Shown one piece after another: positions 1 through 9,340 of a stretch of 64,000 nucleotides of DNA. The stretch is taken from positions 88,886,756 through 88,950,755 of the forward strand of contig CM060731.1 of assembly GCA_030704615.1 (NCBI GenBank), in the 5' to 3' direction. Under the pieces are notes generated by a model, which did not search any database, was not told the DNA's origin, and saw only the letters and a list, made by a program, of their open reading frames with translations. Made by a program: the position numbers and the translations under genes. The DNA comes from Takakia lepidozioides (taxonomy: Eukaryota > Streptophyta > Takakiopsida > Takakiales > Takakiaceae). Position 1 is the stretch's first letter. The number at the start of each line of letters is the position of its first letter.

Positions 1-2
1 AG

Positions 3-167
3 CAATTTTTCAAAGTATCTACTGCTATGTATTGGATTATTGATTCCATCACTGACTTTACACTAAACCTGCCTGCAAAAGTCCATAACATCTTTGTGGC
101 TGACATTACACAATGCTATGAGAACATACCTTTGACACTGCTGTTCATGAGACCACACCTGTAAAGG
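3..167 (+). pseudogene. Reverse transcriptase fragment (motif A part), cut at window start
   Basis: Frame 3 is open from the window edge to a stop at 165-167 and contains VADITQCYENIPL, which fits RT motif A, where the first catalytic aspartate follows a hydrophobic strand. The rest of the same protein (motifs B and C) reappears at about 1560-2507. I read the two as halves of one RT gene separated by later insertion. The N-terminus lies outside the window. The family is uncertain: spacing and the GIPMG-type motif B recall Penelope-like or rvt-type RTs rather than LTR elements. Confidence 0.5.
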
Positions 168-1418
168 CTGTAACTTGACAATCTTTTTAACGATGCATAC
201 CTAGTTTGCACTTCACCAATCCAGGTCCAAACCTTGCTGGGTTTTGCTCTTAATGTGCACCTCCTCCTGCTTTGGAAGGCCCAGTGCCTCCCTGAGAGAA
301 ATATGCCACTTCTTCAACAAGCATCTAAAGTGACAAACTGGCAACTCCATTCACGAAGATTAAAGCATCATGTCTACCATTATTCCACACAAGTGTGATC
401 TCTTGTGTGGCACCCTGAACTTGAATGTCAGACACTGCATCTACAACCCTGCCTCTTCCACCAGGGTGCATGCCAGGACAAGTTGTACAACCATACAACC
501 AGAAATACACTGACTGCCACAGCTCTTGAGAGAAACTTTCAAAACTAAGAAGAAGTCAGTTTCATTGATCTTCAAGCAATCATTACTCACACATTGCAAA
601 TCTTAAGAGGAGGGGACAAAAAAGAAACATGCCCTAGTTTGTAATAGTCAGTTCTGGAATATTAAGGGAAGTCAGGGCTGATGGGATTTTTCCCTGTTGG
701 AATTATCAAACAAACCACTGGCCTGAATTCATCCTCAGTTGGTATCAGATTTTCGAAACAAATTGTGAAGCAGGGACAGAATCGGCAGAGGCCAGCTTGC
801 CTTCCGCCAAGTCCCCATGCTAGGGTCTGAGACCATCCACATAAGAGCCAGCAGAGCAGCCACTCTCTCCACACGCCAACATCTGTCTCTGTTGCAGCCC
901 TCTGGTTTCTGTCTTCAACTTTTGTAAAGATAAATGTTCTGAAGCTGAATGAGTTAACATTGGACACCCTCACAATATGTATGGGTGTCTTGCGGAATCT
1001 TAAATAGAGGGACATGCTTCTGTCAAGCATCAGAAAGGTTTGATATACCTGCTCATGACATGTACAATTGACTAAGCATGGCCAGAACAACAGAAATAAT
1101 GACCAGATGCAAGGGTGCTTCAAAGTTGGGTGCGCCCTTCATTGCCCAAATAAAGTTTAGTTTGAACATGCAAGTATTGCAGAGTCTGCACTGCTGATCA
1201 AAACCCCACAATGTACCCAAATCCTACATTGATGCGCACAATAACGAAAAAAAGGTGAAATTGATATGAAGTGGCGTTCAGTCAAAATTGCCTTTCATTT
1301 ACGTTATTAGGTTGCAGTTAAAAAATGGCACTCACACCAGTGCCTCGAAACAGACCTTGCTTTCCTGCTATTTGCATGACTGAGTGGGCCCCAGTCCCCA
1401 CCATTAAAAGGGTACAAA
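168..1418. other. Unassigned sequence interrupting the RT gene
   Basis: About 1.25 kb separates the two RT halves. The open frames on either strand here (for example 662-1123 minus) show no recognisable motif and look fortuitous. Its right side grades into a duplicated AGTC-rich repeat also found near 34.5 kb, so it is probably a mobile insertion, but I could not find matching ends. Confidence 0.35.
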
Positions 1419-2507
1419 TTGTCTCCAACATGTCATAGTCAAGATCATGATTGCAAGACCTCCTCAATACATGCCACGTGTCCACATATCAATATGTTTG
1501 TAGTCAGGACAATGACTGCAAGACCTCCTCATTATATGTCACGTGTCCAGATATTAGCATGGTTGGATAACCTAGGGGACGCCATTGAATACGTGGTGAA
1601 GATTGCATTCCAGCAACACCATATGTCTCACCCCCGGGCACGTCATACTCTATGGATTCCAGCCAAAAACGGTACTTTCCGGAAAAGTAGGTGGGGCACG
1701 TCCTCCCCGAAATCAGGTACTTGGATTGAGCTTTCTGAAGCCAAGTTACTTATGCTCCACAAATGGCTTATGTCACACTGTTTTGTTGCCTTAGGGGACC
1801 GTGTGTGGCAGCAGATTTCTGGAATACCTATGGGTTTTTCATGCTCACCATTATGGTGCAACATGTACTTCCTTTCTTACGAGATCAAATTCATCTTAAG
1901 GCTTGCAGCTTTGGGACAATTCCAGCTTATGCCTTTGTTTAAATCTGCCTTCAGATACATTGATGATATATGCTGGCTGAATGTGGGTGATGCAATGTTG
2001 TTCCTGGACCCAAAGGCAGACAGAAGCAGCAACAACCCTTGGTGGATCTACCCACTCAATGTAGTGGAGATCAAACCTGAGCTACTACGTACCAAAACCG
2101 ATTCCCAATACGTGGGGTTGGAAGCTTGTTTCATGAATATCCAGATTACAGTCTCAAACAGTGACACAGGTGAGTTCTATTTCCAGAAATATGACAAGAG
2201 AAGACTACTTCCTTTCTCTTACACTCAATATATCCAGTTCTTATCCAATAGGCCTGTGAATCAATCCTACAACATTGTGATTTCACAAGCTGTGCCTATT
2301 CTATACATTTCCAGCAATGCTGTTTTGGCTTGGAAGGAATGCAGCATTCTGATTAACACTCTTGGGAGGAATGGTTTTAAGACCAGGAAACTTGCTCGTA
2401 TCTTGACAAGGTTCCTTGAACAAGGCTCATTCCCTGGCTTGTTCTTCCCTGTACATGAGCTTATTGAGAAACTGAAAGGTATTTTCCAAAAACCTATCCA
2501 AAGCTAA
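1419..2507 (+). pseudogene. Reverse transcriptase, palm motifs B and C to C-terminus
   Basis: Open frame of 362 codons. The first 45 or so come from the repeat, and RT-like sequence begins at DNLGDAIEYVVKIAF. Motif B is GIPMGFSCSPLWCNMYF at about residue 135 and motif C is RYIDDI at 179-184, giving the DD pair. Motif A lies in the fragment at 3-167, so the gene is split by an insertion. No integrase, RNase H or GIY-YIG domain is visible downstream. The GIPMG...RYIDD arrangement resembles Penelope-like/rvt reverse transcriptases of plants and protists rather than Ty1/Ty3 or LINE enzymes. Family assignment is from memory; that it is an RT is fairly safe. Confidence 0.65.
1436..1557. repeat. Two-copy AGTCA/ACGTGTCC repeat at the insertion boundary
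   Basis: Two copies of about 65 bp (starting at 1436 and 1501) share tagtca-ga--atga-tgcaagacctcctc and end in ccacgtgtcca-like sequence. A related copy lies at about 34,580-34,670. It looks like the subterminal repeat of a DNA transposon that interrupts the RT gene, because RT homology resumes immediately to the right. Confidence 0.45.
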
Positions 2508-2688
2508 GTATACCATTGAACTCTATGTTCTTTGCTAGTAATACTATACTAGTTTTGCTATGTCACATTTTTATACTAATGTTTCATTCATGAGCCGAGG
2601 AAATGAGGATGTAGGATTCTACTCCCTTGGATAATATAATCCGATGATAGAACTACATGGAAGAGGGAAACCTTATGAGAAGAGGTCT

Positions 2689-2721
2689 GGTATGCACTCC
2701 CTTACGGGGTGAGTGCATACC
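2689..2721. repeat. Short hairpin
   Basis: ggtatgcactc at 2689-2699 is the exact reverse complement of gagtgcatacc at 2711-2721, with an 11-nt loop. It sits just downstream of the RT gene and could be part of its 3' tail. Confidence 0.5.
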
Positions 2722-3021
2722 ACACTCATTCCGTAAGGTTATGCCATGCCAGGGGATTGGCTGGTGGGTCCCTCTCTCTCCCTCTCTCCCTCTCCCTCTA
2801 TAACTTTTTGGATTTCATTTGGCCCTGATATTTACTATTTGCTTCTTTCATCTAAACTGGATGAAATACATGAATACTGGTGACCTATTCTAAAAATCCA
2901 AGAGGTAGTAATCTGTACCATCATTAATGATGGCAGTTACTAAACCTAAGCCTATACCGTAACCCTAAGATACCTTTTTATGGGATATCATCCATTAACA
3001 AAGTGCATCTCTTAAAAATGT

Positions 3022-3050
3022 GATTTTTCATCCACCCTGGATGAAAAATC
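3022..3050. repeat. Perfect 13-bp hairpin
   Basis: gatttttcatcca and tggatgaaaaatc form a perfect 13-bp stem around a ccc loop. No flanking element boundary was recognised; a small palindromic transposon end is possible. Confidence 0.5.
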
Positions 3051-4674
3051 GGGAAGATGTGCCCTAAACGGGCCGACATATTTCACAGCACTGAACTCGT
3101 GCTTCTATGATCCTTGATGATGCGCCGTGTAAACCTGCTCCCTTGCGGCTACATGGTACTCGTGATGGCTGGCTTTTGGGATGCGCAATGGCAGATAGAC
3201 AGATTCTTCTCTGGCAGTCGACATTGCAGTGATCGCTCTGCTCAGAAATTTATGATTCTGTTAAATTCGCAGCGGCGCTCTTACTCCTCGTTGGGAAGTA
3301 CTCCACCCCTACTTAGCCACAGATTACATGTTGCTCTCTTTCTGTATGAGCTGATCTCTATCTACTTTGATTGCGTTCTGCTGGAGACATCTACTGGACG
3401 CCATGGCGCAGGGCATACCGCAAACGCTCAAGGTTTTTTTTTTGAGTGTACCCTTGCTTGGATTACGATTTGTACATGCTTTGGAATTCAACATTGACAT
3501 GGATAGCAACTGTGAAAACCTGCCACTCACCTGATGCATCCTCACTAACACACATCTCTATGTGGTGGTTTTTGGGACGGGCACATGTGAGGGTCTTCAC
3601 TTGTCTTGAATTATTGAAGCTTGCAGAGTCTGATTCATGCATAAGGGATTGCTGCTACCGCCTGAAGCTGCTGATACCAACTGTTGTTTCAAATCTGCCA
3701 TCTTGCTGCCTCAAATCGGCTTCAAGTCTGCTCAAATGAGGATCACCTTCTTACTCCTTATCCCTGTTTTTGGTTCTTGATAACCACTTTTATACATTTT
3801 GGAGTTAAGACACACAAGGGACTTCATAGAAAACAAAATCTCTGTTGAAAGCTCTGGATGTTTTTAACAAAGGTACATGGCTGCGGCTATAGCTCAGGCA
3901 GCATGGAAACTAAGCTCTGAAATGAAACACCATGGCCTGGCTCTGATGGATCAGAAGATAGACCTTGTGATAACAAACATTCTTCAAGGCTCTTATATCA
4001 CCACTATTTCATTGCATGATAGGGGACAATGGTTTCTGAGTTCATTTCTTTAACTAGCAGAGCTTGTTATGAGGCCCTGGAATACCACTTCAGGCCCATA
4101 TCTACTTAAGGGTACTCAGCCCTATGTTTTGTTTTGTTAGAAATCTGGCTTATGACTTGGCACTGAAGCACCTTCAGACCTGACCCCATCAGTATTTTGG
4201 TTTTCAAGAACTGCTTGCTGGTAGATGTTGTGCGCTTCCTACCTTATACTATGGCAGAGTTTTGATCTTGAAGTCCTGGAATGATTATCCAGGCTTACAT
4301 ATACTTGATAAAAACTTAGCCCCGCTTCTACTTTATGAATCTTGCATGTGTCTTGGCACTGACAGATCAGTTTCACGCCTACACAGGATGTTGTTTTAGG
4401 AAGATGAATGGCTCAAGAACTAGATTATGTAAGGCTTGACCCGTGTCAACAACAAAAAATGAATGCTTTATGTCAACTTATGGGGCTTTCAGGATATGAA
4501 TGACCAGGAATCCCGCCCTCCCCACCCTGTTTTTTCAGATACCCTGAAAAGTTATAAGATGTTCAAATGAGTTGGTAAAAGGGGTTGTTAGATGATGCCC
4601 TGTAAAGGGTTGCTTTGTCTTTCAATGACAATGACTTTAGTGGTCTTGTCCATGTCTTGACATGACATGTATAT

Positions 4675-5020
4675 CTTCTCTCTCTCTCTCCCTCTTCTAT
4701 GTCTTGTTGCTGTTTGAGCGAGCTGGGAGCGCGCCCCCGTGACCTGCTGGTGGAGCGCCAGCCAAACGCCAGCGCCGCGGGAGGGACTGCCAGCGTGAAG
4801 GAGCTGCCGCGTGAGGGAGCTGCCCTCCCTCTCCTTCTCTCTCTCTCATTCTCCCTCTTATCCCTCACTCTCCCTCTCGCCCTTATCTCTCTCCCTCATT
4901 CTCTCCCTCGCTCTCTCTCTCCCTCTTCTCCCTTTTTTGTTGTTTGAGCGAGGGAGTGTGCCCACGCGACCTGGTGGCGGAGCGCCAGCGGAACGCCAGC
5001 GTGAAGGAGCTGCTGCGTGA
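4675..5020. repeat. CT-rich low complexity with a duplicated GC-rich block
   Basis: Long (CT)n/CCCTCT tracts surround two similar blocks at about 4702-4800 and 4937-5016. Both carry ttgagcgag, gcgacctg/gtgacctg, ggagcgccagc, aacgccagc and gtgaaggagctgc. The duplication period is about 235 bp. Frames through this stretch are translations of simple sequence. Confidence 0.55.
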
Positions 5021-5340
5021 GGCGCCCAACTGCAGGTAAGCAGCCATGCATTTTTTATCTTCATAGTGAGAGATTTCAGTGAGAGTTTGGGTTGCACAGA
5101 GTAGACAGTGGAATCCCCACGGATCTCATAGTATATAGGACAATAAAAGAAGTGTTCTTTCATTTCAATTTCATGGAGAGGGAGGGAGAGAGAGAAGAGA
5201 GGGAAATTCCCCCTCTGTTTTGGGGGACCCCTGCACAAAAGGAAGATAGAGAGGGATAACGAGGGAGAGAGAGGGCAGGGACAGACGGGAAGAGGAGGTA
5301 GTAGGGAATAGGGGGCCAAGAAAATAATAAATAAGTAGGG

Positions 5341-5469
5341 TGTTGCGCACCTCCCTTCGGTAAGCTCCCCTTCACGTCATAGTTACTCGCTTTGATGCGC
5401 GCGCCTGACTCCCAACCTGGCCGTCGGGCCAACTTGGAGCTTCGGCTGCTCACCGGGACATAACGGTCC
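5341..5469 (-). repeat. Truncated 3' LTR of the minus-strand gypsy element
   Basis: It matches 7789-7917 almost base for base, starting tgttgcgcacct and ending taacggtcc. The inner side is missing because the internal deletion joins RT directly to this point. Confidence 0.7.
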
Positions 5470-6718
5470 TGGAAAAGGCTGTTCATCAGCGTGCTAAAGG
5501 TCGCAGGTGCATTAGTGAGCCCAAAAGGCATCACCAAGAACTCATATGAACCATACCTTGTCCTGCACGCGGTCTTCTCCTCATCTCCTTCCGCCACCCG
5601 ACTTTTGATGATGCCGGAGCGCAAGTCATCCGGCTGAAATACTTCGCTCTTGCCAACCGATCGAAGAGGTCGTCGATCCTTGGCAAAGGGTACCGGTTTT
5701 ATGATGTCACCTTATTCAGAGCCCTGTAATCGACACACATCCGCAGCGTCCCATCCTTCTTGTCTGCGAATAGCACCGGGGCTCCGTAAGGTGACTTACT
5801 CGGCCGGATGTACCCCTTTGACATTAGATCCTTGAGCTGAGTCTTCAGCTCGACCAACTCCCTATGGCTCAACCGGTAGGGTGCCTTGGCAGGCGGTTCC
5901 ATTCCCGGTATCACCTCAATCTTGTGGTCAACTCCTCTTCGCGGTGGCAAGCCGCTTGGTAAATCCTCCGGCATCACATCCTGGTATTTCTCCAAAATCC
6001 CCTTGATCCAATCTGGGCTCGGCTCCCCATGGCCTTCTCCCTTCACTTCTCTAATGTAAAGCAAAAACTGAGGTTCGTGTGCCTCTTCCACGGCCCACTC
6101 CCTTGCTGACAGAAGGTTTATTCGCCCTCCCATGGATTTGGGCGTTTCCGACACTCGTAAGACCTCGCCACCATTCCCACATGGCAGCGTGACTACTCTC
6201 TTGCGGCCATCTATGACCGCTCCGGATTTGCTCAAAAAGGTCATCCCCAAAATGAGATCTACTCCATCGATCTCGCAGATGGTGAAGTTCTCACGTCCCT
6301 CCCAACTCCCCAGTTGAAGAGGAACATCAAACGCCAACCTTGTCGCCAACTGTGGTTCTCCTTTGGCAGAACGCACCTCAATAGAGGCCCCCACGTCACT
6401 TGTCGGGAGTCCCAGCTTTTGTGCCGTTGCCGGTGTCATGAAGGAGTGCGACGCTCCTGTGTCCACCAACAACGACACATTAGTTCCGGATATTATCCCA
6501 TCCACGAACAATAACTGACTCCGTTTACGCAATGCGCCAATTTCCTGATACAACTCACAAGAATATTTGCCTACCTTGCAAGTCCTGGCGACCACCGCTT
6601 CCACCAAGCGACTGATGGTATCTTCCGACAGCTCCGTGGTCGCTCGAGTCATGTTCAATTGTCGGGGTTTTGTGCACTTCTTGGCCATGTGCCCGGGCTC
6701 TCCGCAATTGAAACACAC
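5470..6718 (-). pseudogene. pol: Gypsy zinc knuckle, protease and N-terminal RT
   Basis: From 6718 downward: [14 protein letters not shown] (CCHC knuckle), the aspartic protease motif [13 protein letters not shown], then RT N-terminus [20 protein letters not shown] and [12 protein letters not shown] near 5699 breaks the frame, another shift lies near 5635, and RT motif B ([12 protein letters not shown]) follows. It ends at the deletion junction near 5469, before the YxDD catalytic box. RNase H and integrase are absent. Confidence 0.8.
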
Positions 6719-6766
6719 TCCATCAAAGGTCGCCTTCTGTCCGCCATAAGCCGCTCCACCCGTTTT

Positions 6767-7733
6767 TCATTTCGAAGCACCGGGTGCCGCCTTGACGTGT
6801 GAAGGCCCTCCCTTCAATTTCCACGTGTCATTGTCGCCGCGTGGCCTATCCCACTTCTTTTCCTGTCGGAAGGAGTCACATTCCCGCAGGGTCTTCTTGT
6901 GGTTCAGCTCTGTACGGCCTTGTCTTTCACCCCTAGAGACATCGGAGAAACATTCGGCCCTCTCAATTGCCTCGTTCAAAGTCTTGGGTGGCTTCTCCTT
7001 CAACTTCCGCCTGGCCCATGGGGCCAGTCCCGCCACAACGTTGAAGACCATTTTGTTCTGCCATGTCCGCGACTTCAAGCAACAGCACATTGAAAGCCTG
7101 GACATACCCCCGAATGTCATCTGTTTGCTTCAAATTCCTCATCTTGGCCCGGGCGAGCCAGGACGCGTTGAGGGGCACAAACTGTCTCTTCATCAATTCC
7201 TTGAACCCACTCCAGTTCAAGGTTTCCGGGCTTGGACCTCGGTCGTGAAGGCGTTTCTGCCACCATTGTTGAGCATAGCCCCTCAAATAGGTGGGAGCCA
7301 CTACCACCCGATCCTCGTCACTCAACTTGGCTGCCCGGAAGTACTGCTCTAGCTCCAAGAGCCAGGTGTTGAGTGCCTTCCGATTTTGGACGCCCTCGAA
7401 GGTGCCGGGTTCCTTAGGCTTCACCTTAAACTTTGCCTTAGCGGAAGTGGCATTAGCCGCCTTCAACACGTCTTTCAACGTCCCGCCAAACTGCGCCAAC
7501 AACCCTTCCCAAAAGGCTGCCGGCATGGGAGGCATCTCTTGGTTTGTCGGAGCTCTCAAGGATTCCTCGGGCTCCGACTCCTTGGATTCCTCCCGCTCTT
7601 GGGCGGCCTCGTTTTCGGAAACATGCATCGCTTCCTCAAACGGCCGCCTCGGTGACACGCCGCCCCCATCGGGCTCACCGGGATCATCATCTTTTGGGCC
7701 GTTCCGCTTTCGCTTCAGCTTGCCCGACCCCAT
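6767..7733 (-). pseudogene. gag: Gypsy gag
   Basis: The frame opens with an ATG at 7733 (MGSGKLKRKR), runs through an acidic linker, then a Ty3-type capsid region with GYAQQWWQKRL and a KRQFVPLNASWLARAKMRNL segment. The frame shifts near 7060 and continues to a TGA at 6767-6769, after which the same frame carries the zinc knuckle. Gag would form the particle shell and bind element RNA. One frameshift and one nonsense codon make it non-functional. Confidence 0.75.
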
Positions 7734-7776
7734 GATGAGGCCAATCCCAAGGAGGATCGCGTACTGAACTCTAAGG

Positions 7777-7786
7777 TCTGATACCA
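7777..7786 (-). other. Primer-binding site (initiator tRNA-Met type)
   Basis: The minus strand reads TGGTATCAGA two bases inside the 5' LTR, the usual plant complement to the 3' end of initiator methionine tRNA. This fixes the element's direction. Confidence 0.7.
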
Positions 7787-7788
7787 AG

Positions 7789-8145
7789 TGTCGCGCACCT
7801 CCCTTCGGTAAGCTCCCCTTCACGTCATAGTTACTCGCTTTGATGCGCACGCCTGACTCCCAACCTGGCCGCCGGGCCAACTTGGAGCTTCGGCTGCTCA
7901 CCGGGACATAACGGTCCCCCTTTGCTTCCCACTAAAGCCTCCACCTATTTGGGACTAGTGGAATTCCCTTTGGTAGATGGCAGTCCGGAACAGCTCCCCA
8001 CTCTTTGGTCGCTTTCCGGCTCGCTCGCTTACTCACTAGTTTTTGGTCACCAACGGGCTTGCACCGTTCTCGGGGTTACTACTCCCTATACATACTTCTG
8101 TAGCTGTCCGCGGGGGTTTCATAACCAGCCATGCCATTTTATGGC
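7789..8145 (-). repeat. 5' LTR of the minus-strand gypsy element
   Basis: The inner boundary is firm: LTR sequence ends (minus reading) ...GCGCGACA and is followed two bases later by the PBS. The outer boundary near 8145 is estimated, because only 129 bp can be compared with the truncated partner. A TATGTATAGGG box-like sequence (minus strand, about 8080-8095) fits an LTR promoter. Confidence 0.5.
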
Positions 8146-8399
8146 AAACCACCACGAAAACCCTCGACTCCCGGTGATGAGTCGCGGTGAGTCTTGGCCC
8201 ACTCACCACGGCCCCTATGGACCGTGATGAGTCCCAAGACTCCCCACGACTCCCACCACGAGGTCTCCGCTCCCATGGTGAGTCCTATGCCACCCCCACT
8301 AAGTCCCGCTAAGCTACCACCACCCCTTGTGGAGCCACCCCCACCGCAACCCGGTGTGCGGGGCTCCACCTAGTGAGCGCCTCCGCCTCCTCCGCCTCC

Positions 8400-9185
8400 A
8401 CCGCAGCTGCTCAGTCACTCCCCCCCCCACCTTCTTTTTTAGTTTTTTTTTCCCTCCTCACTCCCTTTTTCTCCCTCTCTCCCTCTCTCTCCACATCTTC
8501 ATGGGACAGAGGGAGAGATGAGGGAGAAAAAAAAAAAAAAAAAAAAAAAAAAAAGTGGGGCGGGGGGAGGGGAGTGACTGAGCAGCTGCTCCCTCTCTCT
8601 CTCCCTCTCTCCCTCTCTCTCCACATTGTGATGGAGAGATGGAGAGAGAGGGACTGTTGAGGGGGGGGGGGGGGGAGGTGGGGGGGGAGGCAGCTGCTCC
8701 AGTCACTTCCCCACCCCCCCACCGTTTTTTTTTTTTGCCCCCCTCAACAGTCCCTCTCTCTCCACATCGTGATGGGACAGAGGGACAGAGAGGGAGAGCT
8801 GAGGGAAAAGAGGGAGAGAGGGAGAGAGTGGGAGGGATGAGGGAAGAAAAATAAAAAAGAAGGTTGGGGGGGGGGGGAGTGACTCAGCAGCTGCTGCTGC
8901 TCAGTCACTTCCCCCCCCCCCCCCACCTTTTCGTTTTTTGTTTGTGGAATGGTGGGGGGTACTGAAAGCAGCTTGCTGCTGCTTAGCCCCCCCCCCCCCC
9001 GACCTTTCATTTTTTGGTTTTGGCAATGGTGGGGGGCGCTGAGAGCTACAACAACAAGTACTTGCTGCTGCTGCTCTCAGTCCCCCCCACCTTTTTCTTT
9101 TCTTTTTGGAATGGTGGGGGGCTGACAGCAGCAGCAAGTGCTGGTGCTCTCAGCACCCCCCCCCCCCTCTCTTTTCATTTTTTGC
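8400..9185. repeat. GC/AT-tract low complexity with alternating inverted repeats
   Basis: Runs of C, G, A, T and (GA)n alternate with short blocks such as gcagctgctcagtcact and its reverse complement agtgactgagcagctgc (8402-8430 versus 8556-8591; also 8866-8925 as a near-palindrome centred on cagctg). The G-runs are of 8 or more bases on both strands. Translations here are simple-sequence artefacts. The 250 bases before it (8146-8400) hold gagtc/ccaccac-rich sequence with no recognised gene. Confidence 0.6.
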
Positions 9186-9340
9186 TTATCAGCAGAGTGA
9201 GAAAGGGGGAGACAAAGATATAGAGACATAAAGATAGAGGGAGAGGAAGAGAGGGGAAGGGGGAGGGTCAGGCCTTGTTGGTTTTTAGCATGTGAAATCA
9301 CACGGTAGTAGTGTTGTGGGCGCAGGTATAAGCTGGTAGT

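Larger units (their letters stand above)
2508..4560. other. No gene recognised
   Basis: Apart from two short hairpins I see no coding, RNA or mobile signature. The longest open frame (3114-3497 plus) has no recognisable motif and is treated as chance. The first 250 bases may be the 3' tail of the RT element. Confidence 0.5.
5341..8145 (-). mobile_element. Degenerate Ty3/gypsy LTR retrotransposon
   Basis: On the minus strand from high to low coordinates: 5' LTR, primer-binding site, gag, zinc knuckle, protease, start of RT, then a truncated 3' LTR. The shared terminal sequence (5341-5469 and 7789-7917) is nearly identical. RT stops shortly after motif B ([12 protein letters not shown]) and joins LTR sequence at a ggtcc microhomology, so RNase H and integrase are lost by internal deletion. 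Several frame breaks confirm it is dead. No target-site duplication was found. Confidence 0.8.

Noticed and set aside
662-1123. 153-codon minus-strand open frame
   Set aside because: No domain, odd composition and inside the sequence interrupting the RT gene; no support beyond length.
3114-3739. Plus-strand frames near 3.1-3.7 kb
   Set aside because: No motif and no codon pattern; treated as chance frames.
4563-5319. Ser/Leu/Pro- and Arg/Glu-rich 'proteins'
   Set aside because: Translations of CT/GA simple repeats.
5699-5835. Plus-strand frames over the minus-strand gypsy pol
   Set aside because: Shadows of the opposite-strand coding sequence.
8139-9223. Several long frames on both strands
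   Set aside because: Artefacts of poly-purine/poly-pyrimidine and G/C runs.
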